A program made the translations under genes and the position numbers. Source: an uncultured Lentisphaerota bacterium (GTDB taxonomy: Bacteria; Verrucomicrobiota; Kiritimatiellia; RFP12; UBA1067). Taken from it: 37,826 nucleotides of DNA. This document shows, piece by piece, positions 8,169 to 15,526 of this stretch. The stretch spans positions 1 to 37,826 of the forward strand of contig ONVK01000045.1 in NCBI GenBank assembly GCA_900321255.1, written 5' to 3'. How positions within the stretch are numbered: the stretch's first letter is position 1; every line of letters starts with the position of its first letter. The notes beneath the pieces were generated by a model that saw only the letters and a list, made by a program, of their open reading frames with translations, ran no database searches and was not told where the DNA came from.

Positions 8169-9112
8169 ACTGCCTTTTTTGCACCAACGGAGTAGCCGGC
8201 CCGGACGGCGAGATGCCTGTCGTCGTCGAAGTCTGCGCCGGGCGTCGTGAGGAGCGGACCAGCGATGCCGGCCGACATTCCGACATAGATGCACTTCGCC
8301 GCGGTTTCGTCTGTCATGTCGCGGCGTCCTCCTGCAAAGCGAAGCGGCGTCGACGGATTGACGAGCCGAAGAAGCGCGACGGAATCGACGACGCGCTCGG
8401 GATCGAGGATGCCGCGGTCTGCGAGCGGCGTCCCCTCAATCGGGTGCAGCACGTTGACCGGGATCGAGTCAGGCGCGATTTCCTTGAGCGCAAAGGCGAA
8501 CTCGACGAGCTGCTCGTCCGTCTCGCCCATTCCGATTATGCCGCCGCAGCAGATCTGGAAACCAAGCTTCTTCGCGGCGCGCAAGGTGGCGAGCTTGTCG
8601 GCCGGCGTGTGCGTCGTGCAAAGCGACGGGAAGAGCGACGGCGCGGTTTCGAGGTTGCAGTGGACGCGCTGGAGCCCCGCCGCCTTGAGTTTTACGAGGT
8701 CTTCTTCGGAGAGGAGCCCGAGCGACGCGCAAAGCCCGATTTCCGGCGCCGCTTCGCGCATCGCCTTCAATGCCGCGCAGACGTTCTCGACATCCTCGTG
8801 GGAAAGCGTGCGGCCGGAGGTGACGATGCCTATCCTGTCCGCGCCGTTCGCCGCCGCCTCCTTCGCCGCCTTGACGCACGCATCGGTTCCGACCCAGCCG
8901 TACGTCTCGCAGCCGGTCTTCCAGTGCGCCGACTGCGCGCACCACTTGCAGTTCTCGCCGCATCGCCCGGAGCGCGCGTTGATGATCGAGCAGAAGTCAA
9001 ACCGCTTCTCGACGCAATTGAGCGTCGTCTCGTGCGCGCGTTCGCGAAGCTCTGCCCTGCGCTCCGGCTTCAGGAGCGCCAGCGCCTCGCCTTTCTCTAT
9101 TCCGTCAGACAT
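8162..9112 (-). CDS. bioB: Biotin synthase
   Basis: This radical-SAM enzyme inserts sulfur into dethiobiotin. The CX3CX2C cluster motif is CGENCKWC, embedded in INARSGRCGENCKWCAQS. Further family blocks are ETYGWVGTDA, CASLGLL, HCNLETAPSLFP, CCGGIIGMGET, PVNVLHPIEGTPL and RFAGGRRDM. I choose the ATG at 9112 (316 residues, GGA about 9 nt upstream); the ATG at 9121 is an alternative, and a longer start would overlap the LysR gene by about 95 bp. No other biotin gene is in the window, so dethiobiotin must be made elsewhere or imported. Confidence 0.94.
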   Translation of the reverse strand: MSDGIEKGEALALLKPERRAELRERAHETTLNCVEKRFDFCSIINARSGRCGENCKWCAQSAHWKTGCETYGWVGTDACVKAAKEAAANGADRIGIVTSGRTLSHEDVENVCAALKAMREAAPEIGLCASLGLLSEEDLVKLKAAGLQRVHCNLETAPSLFPSLCTTHTPADKLATLRAAKKLGFQICCGGIIGMGETDEQLVEFAFALKEIAPDSIPVNVLHPIEGTPLADRGILDPERVVDSVALLRLVNPSTPLRFAGGRRDMTDETAAKCIYVGMSAGIAGPLLTTPGADFDDDRHLAVRAGYSVGAKKAVC

Positions 9113-9125
9113 AGCGTACATTCCG

Positions 9126-10055
9126 TCACAGCCCGGCGTCGGCGTAGCTGCGCTCTGCGCAGCGGCTGCGGATGGCGGCGCCGAAGATCCTGCCGGCTGC
9201 GGACAAGGGCACGTCTCCATGCGTCACGAGCCCGACGCGGATTATCTCGTCCATCTTAAGCGGCACGGCGACGACTTCGGGGCCGTTGAGCTCCTTCGAC
9301 AGCGCGCCGGAGGCGACGGTAAAGCCGTTGAGCCCGAGGATGAGGTTGGTCATGGTGGCGCGGTCGCGCACGCGGATGTTCTTCTTGCGGTCGATCGACG
9401 GCATCACCTCTTCCGCGAAGTAGAGCGCGTTCTCGGTTCCCTGCTCGAACGAGATGAAAGGATAGTCGTCGAGTTCCGCCGGGGCGACGCCGCCCTTGCG
9501 CTTGGCAAGAGGGTGTCGCTTTCCGAGGAAGACGTGCGGACGCGACACGAAGAGCTCTTCGAACTTGAGCCCCTCGTTCTTGAGGAGCTTCGAGATGACC
9601 CTCTCGTTGCGTGTCGAGAGGTACATTACGCCGATCTCGCTGCGGTGACGCGCTACGTCGTCGATTATCTCGCTCGTGACCGTCTCGCGCAAGGTGAAGT
9701 CGTAAGCCGCGGAATCGCATTCCTTCACGACCTCCATGAACGCCTCGACGGCGAAGGCGTAGTGCTGGCAGGAGACGGCGAACTGCGGCTTTCTCACCGC
9801 CTTGCCCGTGTACTTCTCCTGGATCCGCGCTGCGTCGTCGAGAATCTGCCGCGCCGAGGCGAGGAACTCCTCTCCCTCCCGCGTGACGGCGATGCCGCGC
9901 GCCGACCGGGTGAAAATGGCTGTGCGGAGCTCCTCCTCGAGCGCGCGGATCGACTCGGTGAGCGTAGGCTGCGTGACGAAAACCCTGCGCGCGGCCTCGC
10001 TGATGCTGCCGCACGCCGCAACTGCGTCCGCATACTTGAGCTGCTGGAGTGTCAT
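9126..10055 (-). CDS. LysR-family transcriptional regulator
   Basis: The 309 residues start directly with the winged helix-turn-helix (MTLQQLKYADAVAACGSISEAARRVFVTQPTLTESIRALEEEL), followed by an effector-binding domain related to the CysB/OxyR/CysL group (KPQFAVSCQHYAFAVEAF, LNGFTVASGAL). It lies 13 bp upstream of bioB on the same strand and is probably in one operon with bioB and the RhtB exporter. That would make these its likely targets, although LysR regulators usually face divergent genes. The TATAAT is 6 nt before the ATG, so the mRNA is likely leaderless. Confidence 0.92.
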   Translation of the reverse strand: MTLQQLKYADAVAACGSISEAARRVFVTQPTLTESIRALEEELRTAIFTRSARGIAVTREGEEFLASARQILDDAARIQEKYTGKAVRKPQFAVSCQHYAFAVEAFMEVVKECDSAAYDFTLRETVTSEIIDDVARHRSEIGVMYLSTRNERVISKLLKNEGLKFEELFVSRPHVFLGKRHPLAKRKGGVAPAELDDYPFISFEQGTENALYFAEEVMPSIDRKKNIRVRDRATMTNLILGLNGFTVASGALSKELNGPEVVAVPLKMDEIIRVGLVTHGDVPLSAAGRIFGAAIRSRCAERSYADAGL

Positions 10056-10061
10056 GTGGAC

Positions 10062-10070
10062 ATTATACCA
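10062..10070 (-). promoter_or_regulatory. Extended -10 promoter with leaderless geometry (lysR-bioB-rhtB)
   Basis: TGGTATAAT (10070-10062) is followed by GTCCAC and then the ATG at 10055. Start at the usual distance would fall on the A of the ATG. It sits 10 bp after the pdxT stop, inside otherwise tightly packed genes. Confidence 0.6.
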
Positions 10071-10079
10071 TTTTTGCGA

Positions 10080-10634
10080 TTAAGCCGTGGCGTTGAGCTC
10101 CGGATGCCAGGTGAAGGCGGTTATGTTGCGCCAGCGGACGGATGTCGGCTTCCCGCCGAAGGTCGAAAGCACCTTGACTTCATCCGACAGGACGTCGGTT
10201 ATCGCGGGTGCGCGGATGAACGTCATCGGGAAATCGTGCTTGCCGTCGAAATCGCCGCGCGTCGTGAAGCTCCCGAGCTGGCGCCCGTAGGCATTGCGTT
10301 TCACCGCCACCGGAAGAACGCCAAACCACTTCTCGGGCCTCGTGGCGTCGCGCCGACCAGGGTCGTCGATCTTCTCCGCAAGCAGGATCAGCCCCGCGCA
10401 TGTCGCGAAGACGGGAAGCCCGCCGAGGATAAGCTTCTTGATCGGATCAAAAAGCCCGAGGTCGTTGAGGAGCTTCCCCTGCACGGTCGACTCGCCGCCC
10501 GGCAGCGCCAGAAGGTCCATCGGCCGCCCAAGGTCGGCGAGCTGGCGTATCTCAAATACGTCAGCGCCCTCTTCGCGCCAATACGCCTCCATCTCGGCGA
10601 ACGCCCCCTGAACTGCTAATACTCCGACTTGCAT
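10080..10634 (-). CDS. pdxT: Pyridoxal 5'-phosphate synthase glutaminase subunit
   Basis: PdxT hydrolyses glutamine and passes ammonia to PdxS. At 184 residues it has the type-I amidotransferase triad: the Cys nucleophile in FATCAGLILLA, and His/Glu in FTWHPELNA. PdxT-specific blocks GVLAVQGAFAEM, LALPGGESTV and GRQLGSFTT are also present. It follows pdxS by 107 bp that contain CGCAGAG-type repeats. Confidence 0.96.
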   Translation of the reverse strand: MQVGVLAVQGAFAEMEAYWREEGADVFEIRQLADLGRPMDLLALPGGESTVQGKLLNDLGLFDPIKKLILGGLPVFATCAGLILLAEKIDDPGRRDATRPEKWFGVLPVAVKRNAYGRQLGSFTTRGDFDGKHDFPMTFIRAPAITDVLSDEVKVLSTFGGKPTSVRWRNITAFTWHPELNATA

Positions 10635-10657
10635 TTTTCTCTATCCTAGTTATTTAA

Positions 10658-10737
10658 CGCAGAGGCGCGGAGTACGCAGAGCGGGGAAAGTGTTGTGCCG
10701 ATCTCTGCGCACTTTGCGTCTCTGCGACTCTGCGTTG
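10658..10737. repeat. CGCAGAG-type interspersed repeat between pdxS and pdxT
   Basis: AACGCAGAG...ACGCAGAG is answered on the other strand by CTCTGCG...CTCTGCGTT, making a long imperfect inverted repeat with 9-10 nt periodicity. A related tract (CGCAAAGAACGCAAAGGACG) lies in frame in the macro-domain gene (32531-32566). Confidence 0.6.
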
Positions 10738-10741
10738 AAAA

Positions 10742-11524
10742 CTACTTTCCGCGTTCTTCCATTATCGTCTCGATTTCGTCGGCGTTGATGCCAACCATCG
10801 CGGGACCGAGGTTTTCGGAAAGCTTGGCGAGGAGCTTCGAGTCCTGCCAGTTCGTGACTGCCTGCACAATCGCGGCGGCGCGCTTCGCGGGATCGCCCGA
10901 CTTGAAGATGCCGGAGCCCACGAAAACGCCCTCTGCGCCAAGCTCCATCATGAGCGCCGCGTCCGCAGGCGTCGCGACTCCGCCAGCCGCAAAGTTGACG
11001 ACAGGGAGCTTCCCGTTCTCGTGCACGTACTTCACGAGATCGAGAGGAGCCGCAAGTTCCTTCGCCGCCTCGTAGAGCTCGTCCTCACGAAGCGAGACGA
11101 TCTTGCGTATCTCGCTCTGCATCTTTCGCATGTGCCTAACCGCCTGCACGACGTCGCCTGTGCCGGGCTCGCCCTTCGTGCGGATCATCGTCGCGCCCTC
11201 GCCGATCCTGCGAAGCGCCTCGCCAAGATCGCGCGCGCCGCAGACAAATGGCACGTTGAACTTCGTCTTGTCGATGTGCCTCACGTCGTCGGCGGGAGAA
11301 AGCACCTCCGACTCGTCGATGTAGTCGATCTCGATTGCCTCGAGAATCCGCGCCTCGGCGATGTGTCCGATGCGGCATTTCGCCATCACCGGGATGGAAA
11401 CTGCGTTTTGAATCCCCTTGATCATCGCGGGGTCGCTCATGCGCGAGACGCCGCCCACGTCCATGATAACCCCGCCCTTCAGCATCTGCGCGAGGTTTCT
11501 GTTTAATTCCTGTCTGTCACTCAT
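10742..11524 (-). CDS. pdxS: Pyridoxal 5'-phosphate synthase lyase subunit, with internal deletion
   Basis: PdxS builds PLP from ribose 5-phosphate, glyceraldehyde 3-phosphate and ammonia. Family blocks are clear: [26 protein letters not shown] (substrate-binding Lys), [25 protein letters not shown] (second Lys) and [31 protein letters not shown]. However, the protein is 260 residues, not about 290. MDV is followed directly by GGVSRMSDP, where the family has about 30 more residues (the [20 protein letters not shown]-type strand and helix). The loss is in frame at about 11446-11453 and removes one beta-alpha unit of the barrel, so function is doubtful. The ATG at 11524 has an AAAGGG ribosome site. 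Confidence 0.88.
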   Translation of the reverse strand: MSDRQELNRNLAQMLKGGVIMDVGGVSRMSDPAMIKGIQNAVSIPVMAKCRIGHIAEARILEAIEIDYIDESEVLSPADDVRHIDKTKFNVPFVCGARDLGEALRRIGEGATMIRTKGEPGTGDVVQAVRHMRKMQSEIRKIVSLREDELYEAAKELAAPLDLVKYVHENGKLPVVNFAAGGVATPADAALMMELGAEGVFVGSGIFKSGDPAKRAAAIVQAVTNWQDSKLLAKLSENLGPAMVGINADEIETIMEERGK

Positions 11525-11659
11525 GTCTTTCCCTTTCGATTGCGGAGCGCCGTTCAGTCGGAGCTCTCGCACGGGAGAAAGTGTATCATAATGCCGTTAC
11601 GACGAATATTCGGAATTACACGCGCTCGGCCATAGGAAAAAACTATACCTCGCAAGCCA

Positions 11660-12436
11660 CTACAAAGTGGCGAAGTCCATGTAGAGGAATCGGTAGTCGT
11701 TAGGGTTGTAGATGTACTCCTTGTCATGCGCGGCGCCTTCGCGGACGATTCTGCCGTCCTTCGCAGCGACAAGACGCGTGAGCGGAAGCGGTTCCCAGCC
11801 GTCGCCGGAAAGCGGTTTCGTCGAGAAGACGAGCGCACCGTCGTCGACGCGGACATGCAGCGAGCCGCGGAAGTTCGTATGCGCGTAGAGTATTTCCCCG
11901 TCATAGACGAGGAGGTTCAGCTTGTTGCCGCCGGCAAGCTCCCCGATAAGGTCGTCCAGCGCCGCGAACCGCTCCTTCCAGTCGAGTGAGCGGCCGTGCC
12001 TTATCTGCCTCTCGTTCACGATGTCCACGAGATGCAGAAGAATGCGCTCGGAGTCCGTCGAACCGAACTGAAGCCCCATGTAGCGGTTGAGCTCCGCGCC
12101 GTTGAAGATTGTGCCGTTGTGCTCGAGCGTCCAGATACGACCGCAGTTGTCGGCGGCGGCAAACGGATGGCTGTTGCGGTATTCGAGGTGACCGACAGTC
12201 GCAAGGCGGATGTGCGCGAGAAGAACGCTCTCTTCGATTGGCTCGGCAAGGCGCTTTTTGAGGTATTCGCTCTCCGTCGCCTTGACAGCCTCCTTCTCGA
12301 TGTCAGGGGCTCCGGCGTCGTTGAACGTCGCGAGGCCCCATCCGTGCGGATGGCGGTCGGCATGCGAGTAGAATTCGCGGAGAATGTCGTTTGCCCGGAT
12401 TCTCCGCTTCGCGGATATTCCAAGCATCTCACACAT
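11660..12436 (-). CDS. Class II glutamine amidotransferase (YafJ/DUG3-like)
   Basis: After Met removal the N-terminal Cys2 (MCEMLGISAK) would be the nucleophile of an Ntn-type glutaminase. Supporting blocks are HPHGWGLATF, VLLAHIRLATVGHLEYRNSHPF, TLEHNGTIFNG, GSTDSERILLHL and VFSTKPLSGDGWEPL. The 258 residues contain only this domain, as in YafJ and yeast Dug3. The start at 12436 overlaps the upstream ligase gene by 8 bp, so the two are coupled. A role in gamma-glutamyl or glutathione turnover is an inference from that pairing. Confidence 0.88.
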   Translation of the reverse strand: MCEMLGISAKRRIRANDILREFYSHADRHPHGWGLATFNDAGAPDIEKEAVKATESEYLKKRLAEPIEESVLLAHIRLATVGHLEYRNSHPFAAADNCGRIWTLEHNGTIFNGAELNRYMGLQFGSTDSERILLHLVDIVNERQIRHGRSLDWKERFAALDDLIGELAGGNKLNLLVYDGEILYAHTNFRGSLHVRVDDGALVFSTKPLSGDGWEPLPLTRLVAAKDGRIVREGAAHDKEYIYNPNDYRFLYMDFATL

Positions 12437-13481
12437 GACACGCCTCCATCCACGCATAGCGCCTTTCAGGATGGTACACCTTCTCCGCCTCGAATGCGAG
12501 AATCGCACGCGCCTCCGGGAACCCAGCGAAGAACTCCTCCATCCTCTCGACGAGCTCGCCTACCGGCGTCCAGTCGAAATCGAGCCGCGCCGCCGCCTTG
12601 AAGTGCCCGACGCACTCCGCCTGCTTTTCGGCGGAAAGCGTCTCGCGCGGCTGCGCGGCGCACCAGAGGAAGAACAGCCGCACGAACTCGACGTCGCGCG
12701 CATCGACGAGTCCGCCGACAAGCGGATTCAGGTCCACGCATCTCACCTCGATGTGGTCGATTCCGTTTTCGACGAGCGTCTGGAGCCGGTTCTGCCCGCG
12801 CGGCTTGAGGCGGATCGGGTAATAGAGCTCGCTCGGCGCGACAAGCTGCCCGTCCGTCACATACCGCGCGATGCTCCGCGCATAGTCGCGCACGCTCGAG
12901 AAGTCGAGGATGGGGATGAACTTGTTCCAGTAGCCGCGCTCCGAGCACCTGACGCTCGAGTAGTCTCCGCGCGGACTCGCCGCAGTGAGAGCGACAATCG
13001 CCCAGCCCCACTTGATGCACTGCGACGCGAGGTGGAGGTAGAGCACGTCGCGGTCAACCCCCGACGCCTCGACCAGCTTCTCGCCGAACGAGAAGTTGAC
13101 GTGGATTCCGCAATACGCCATCAGCGCCTTGCCGTACTTGTCCGCGAGGTAGTCGCGGTACGTCGACTTTCCGGCGAGATGTCCGTCGAACTTCGCAGGG
13201 ACGATTTCGTCCTCCTCGAGACCTGCAGGCGGATTCGAATTCGTCCAAAGCCGCTCGCCCCGCGGCAGAATCGCCGCGCGGATCGTTGCATCGATCTCCT
13301 TCAGCTCCGCGACCGCGGCCTCTGCCGTCGGATGGACGCCCGTGTTGATCTCCGTCTGGTTTTCGCAGAAGTCGCGGACGATGCGCGGATGGTCGGGCGG
13401 AAACGGATGCGGCGTCTGCGCCATGCGCCCCGCCTCCGCCCTCGAACGCATAAGGCCGCAATTCTGGAAGCCGTATGTCAA
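12429..13481 (-). CDS. Glutamate-cysteine ligase-like protein, N-terminus atypical
   Basis: The family joins Glu and Cys to gamma-glutamylcysteine. Matching blocks are VRDFCENQTEINTGVHPT, YCGIHVNFSFGEKL, DYSSVRCSERGYWN and HIEVRCVDLNPLVGGLVDARDVEF, as in type-1 GshA. At 350 residues it is shorter than E. coli GshA (518). The N-terminal GLERE-type metal-binding motif, expected about 10-15 residues before AQTPHPF, is not seen: the frame reads NCGLMRSRAEAGRMAQT. The only in-frame upstream start is TTG at 13481, 52 bp from an in-frame stop. Either the N-terminus is truncated or frameshifted, or this is a divergent ATP-grasp-independent relative. No gshB is in the window. Confidence 0.75.
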   Translation of the reverse strand: MTYGFQNCGLMRSRAEAGRMAQTPHPFPPDHPRIVRDFCENQTEINTGVHPTAEAAVAELKEIDATIRAAILPRGERLWTNSNPPAGLEEDEIVPAKFDGHLAGKSTYRDYLADKYGKALMAYCGIHVNFSFGEKLVEASGVDRDVLYLHLASQCIKWGWAIVALTAASPRGDYSSVRCSERGYWNKFIPILDFSSVRDYARSIARYVTDGQLVAPSELYYPIRLKPRGQNRLQTLVENGIDHIEVRCVDLNPLVGGLVDARDVEFVRLFFLWCAAQPRETLSAEKQAECVGHFKAAARLDFDWTPVGELVERMEEFFAGFPEARAILAFEAEKVYHPERRYAWMEACHV

Positions 13482-13535
13482 ACATAGTTCGGCCGATGAG
13501 CATGACGAAGCCTCGTCTGCTTGGGGGTTTTACTG

Positions 13536-13565
13536 TGCGCGGGGCCCAGAAAAGGGTCCCGCGCA
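13536..13565. terminator. Stem-loop after cysK
   Basis: TGCGCGGGGCCC (13536-13547) pairs with GGGTCCCGCGCA (13554-13565), 12 bp with one mismatch and a 6-nt loop. It stands between the cysK stop and the ligase start on the minus strand. No T-run follows, so termination is inferred from position. Confidence 0.5.
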
Positions 13566-13590
13566 TCATGTTTAGTTAGTGGCTTCCCGC

Positions 13591-14514
13591 TTACTCGAAG
13601 AGCCAGGTCGAGAGATAGCGCTCGCCCGTGTCGGGAAGGAGCGCGACAATCGTCTTGCCGGCGAACTCGGGACGCTTCGAGAGCTCGAGGGCCGCCCAGA
13701 GCGCCGCGCCGGACGAGATGCCGACGAGAAGGCCTTCCTGCGCAGCGGCTGCGCGGGCAGTCGCGCCGGCGTTATCGGCCGAGGCCTTGATGACCTCCGT
13801 CAGGATCGAGGTGTCGAGCACTTTCGGGACGAAGCCCGCGCCGATGCCCTGGATCTTGTGGGGACCGGGCTGTCCGCCGGAGAGGACAGGCGACGTGTCG
13901 GGTTCCACCGCAAAGAGCTTAACGTTCGGGTTCTTCTCCTTGAGGTACTTTCCGGTTCCCGTAATCGTGCCGCCCGTGCCGACGCCGCCCACGAACGCGG
14001 CGACCTCGCCATTCGTGTCCGCCCAGACTTCTGGCCCCGTCGTACGGTAGTGGAAGTCGGGGTTAGCCGGGTTCTCGAACTGCTGCAGGATCACCGCGCC
14101 GGGCGTGGAGTCGCGAAGCTCGTTCGCCTTGGCGATCGCGCCCTTCATGCCGGCCGCGCCGGGCGTAAGGACGATTTCCGCACCGTAGGCCGCCGCGAGC
14201 TTGCGGCGCTCGATCGACATCGTCTCGGGCATGGTGAGAATAAGGTGATATCCCTTCACCGCGCTGACGAGAGCGAGGCCGACGCCGGTGTTGCCGCTCG
14301 TTGGCTCGATGATCGTCGCGCCGGGCTTGAGGACGCCCGACTTCTCGGCCGCCTCCACCATCGAGAGGGCGATGCGGTCCTTGACGCTGCCGCCGGGGTT
14401 GAAGTACTCGACCTTCGCGAGCACCTTGGCTCCGCCCTTGTTGAGCTTGTTGGAGATCTCGACGAGTGGCGTTCCGCCGACCTTCGCCAGAATGTTCTTT
14501 ACTGTGTTGCTCAT
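13591..14514 (-). CDS. cysK: Cysteine synthase (O-acetylserine sulfhydrylase)
   Basis: This PLP enzyme makes cysteine from O-acetylserine and sulfide. The 307 residues show the PLP lysine in NPGGSVKDRIA, the substrate loop EPTSGNTG, the phosphate-binding GVGTGGTITGTGKYL and the C-terminal VGISSGAALWAAL and LLPDTGERYLST. This is a complete, normal-length CysK-type protein. A GAAAGGAAA ribosome site and an extended -10 precede it. It lies beside a glutamate-cysteine ligase and near metY, forming a sulfur-assimilation neighbourhood. Confidence 0.96.
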   Translation of the reverse strand: MSNTVKNILAKVGGTPLVEISNKLNKGGAKVLAKVEYFNPGGSVKDRIALSMVEAAEKSGVLKPGATIIEPTSGNTGVGLALVSAVKGYHLILTMPETMSIERRKLAAAYGAEIVLTPGAAGMKGAIAKANELRDSTPGAVILQQFENPANPDFHYRTTGPEVWADTNGEVAAFVGGVGTGGTITGTGKYLKEKNPNVKLFAVEPDTSPVLSGGQPGPHKIQGIGAGFVPKVLDTSILTEVIKASADNAGATARAAAAQEGLLVGISSGAALWAALELSKRPEFAGKTIVALLPDTGERYLSTWLFE

Positions 14515-14534
14515 GACGATTTTCCTTTCGTTAT

Positions 14535-14543
14535 ATTATATCA
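14535..14543 (-). promoter_or_regulatory. Extended -10 promoter of cysK
   Basis: TGATATAAT on the minus strand lies 20 nt before the cysK ATG, with GAAAGGAAA between them. Confidence 0.6.
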
Positions 14544-14544
14544 T

Positions 14545-14615
14545 AGTTAGTCGTTAGTCGTTAGTGGCTAAGCCTTTGTCTTCTGTCCTCCGTCCTTTGT
14601 CCTATCCTTCAACCT
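14545..14615. repeat. Heptad repeats upstream of cysK
   Basis: On the minus strand, units GGACAAA, GGACGGA, GGACAGA and AGACAAA are followed by CACTAAC, GACTAAC and GACTAAC, a 7-nt periodic tract. It fills the gap between the end of the outer-membrane protein gene and cysK. Confidence 0.65.
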
Positions 14616-14616
14616 T

Positions 14617-14829
14617 TCAGAACTGGTACTGTACGCTGAAGACGAGACCCGAGCCGACGCCGAGGTCCTTCGCGGAGCCATGGCGGTAGAACTTGTCCTT
14701 GTCACCGGTCTGGACATACGCCGCGACGAGCGTCAGGCTGTCGGTGACGAACCATGCGACATGGCCGTCGTAGTAGTCATGGTTGCGGATTCCGTCCCCT
14801 ACGCGCGCGCCCTGCTTGTATTCAAGGCC
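14617..14829 (-). pseudogene. C-terminal fragment of DUF3034-type outer-membrane protein (shifted frame)
   Basis: In this frame the product continues LEYKQGARVGDGIRNHDYYD, then HVAWFVTDSLTLVAAYVQTG and ends LVFSVQYQF with the terminal Phe typical of outer-membrane beta-barrels. It completes the fragment at 14799-15434, but the frame changes between 14829 and 14832. The family normally has about 25-30 residues between the NGV region and the (F/L)EYKQGA region, so this is a deletion with a frameshift, not a simple one-base error. Confidence 0.7.
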
Positions 14830-15434
14830 ACGACGCCGTTCACCACCTCGTCGGTGTAGAGAAGACCCGCCGAGAGCAGAACCGGCCACGGAGTCTGGGT
14901 GATCAGCTTCGACGCAACGACGTATGCATCGAATCCGTCATGGTCGAGCTTGAGCGCGTCGACCGTCCGCGAGTCCGTGTACTTGTAGATGCCGCCGACT
15001 GCTATCGCCGGCACCCACGAGGTGTCGAACGCATTCTCGTCGAGAAGGCGAACCTTCGCGCCGAGGTTGTACTTGTTGATCGACCTGTCGCCGTACTTCC
15101 TCGCGTTGACGAGCTCATAGCCGGCCGAGAGCTCGAGACGGTTTGCGACGGTGAACGCGGCGCCGAAGGCACCCCAGTTGATGTCGGCGTCATTGAGGTT
15201 GACGTACCATGCGCCAAACTGCGGTTTCGAGACGACGTTGTTGAGGCTGTTCGACTCGCCGCCCTCCCACGGCTGGCCCGCCGTGTATGCGAGGGGGTTG
15301 AAGGCAATGCCTCCCGCGCCCTGCAGGTTGTTTAGCGGTACGCCTCCGTAGGCGGTTCCTATTGCAGCGACTGCCGCGAAAGAGAGAGCGGCTGCGATGC
15401 GGATGGACTTGCTGTTCTTGATGTTGTTGTTCAT
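14799..15434 (-). CDS. DUF3034-type outer-membrane protein, N-terminal part, frameshifted
   Basis: The 211-residue frame starts with a basic N-terminus and a signal peptide (IRIAAALSFAAVAAIGTAYG), then GGVPLNNLQGAGGIAFNPLAY, the recognisable start of mature DUF3034 proteins. FGAWYVNLNDADINWGAFG, YNLGAKVRLLDENAF, WVPAIAVGGIYKYTDSRTVD and VVASKLITQTPWPVLLSAGL follow. The last 13 residues (ALNTSRARA end) are out-of-frame read-through. A ribosome site AAAGGAA precedes the ATG. The family is a putative outer-membrane beta-barrel of unknown function; this copy is probably non-functional if the sequence is right. Confidence 0.78.
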   Translation of the reverse strand: MNNNIKNSKSIRIAAALSFAAVAAIGTAYGGVPLNNLQGAGGIAFNPLAYTAGQPWEGGESNSLNNVVSKPQFGAWYVNLNDADINWGAFGAAFTVANRLELSAGYELVNARKYGDRSINKYNLGAKVRLLDENAFDTSWVPAIAVGGIYKYTDSRTVDALKLDHDGFDAYVVASKLITQTPWPVLLSAGLLYTDEVVNGVVALNTSRARA

Positions 15435-15485
15435 TGTGCGATTCCTTTATTTGGGTTGTTTTGATTTGTTTTGTTGTCTTTAAAT

Positions 15486-15511
15486 GCCCTGCCCCGTTGC
15501 CGGGGCAGGGC
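15486..15511. terminator. GC-rich stem-loop after metY
   Basis: GCCCTGCCCC (15486-15495) and GGGGCAGGGC (15502-15511) form a perfect 10-bp stem with a 6-nt loop, 15 bp after the metY stop on the minus strand. A loose A/T stretch follows. Confidence 0.7.
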
Positions 15512-15526
15512 GGGGGGATATCTCCC

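Noticed and set aside
12429..14514. Ergothioneine cluster (EgtA/EgtC-like pair)
   Set aside because: The amidotransferase looks YafJ/Dug3-like, the ligase looks GshA-like, and no EgtB or EgtD is nearby.
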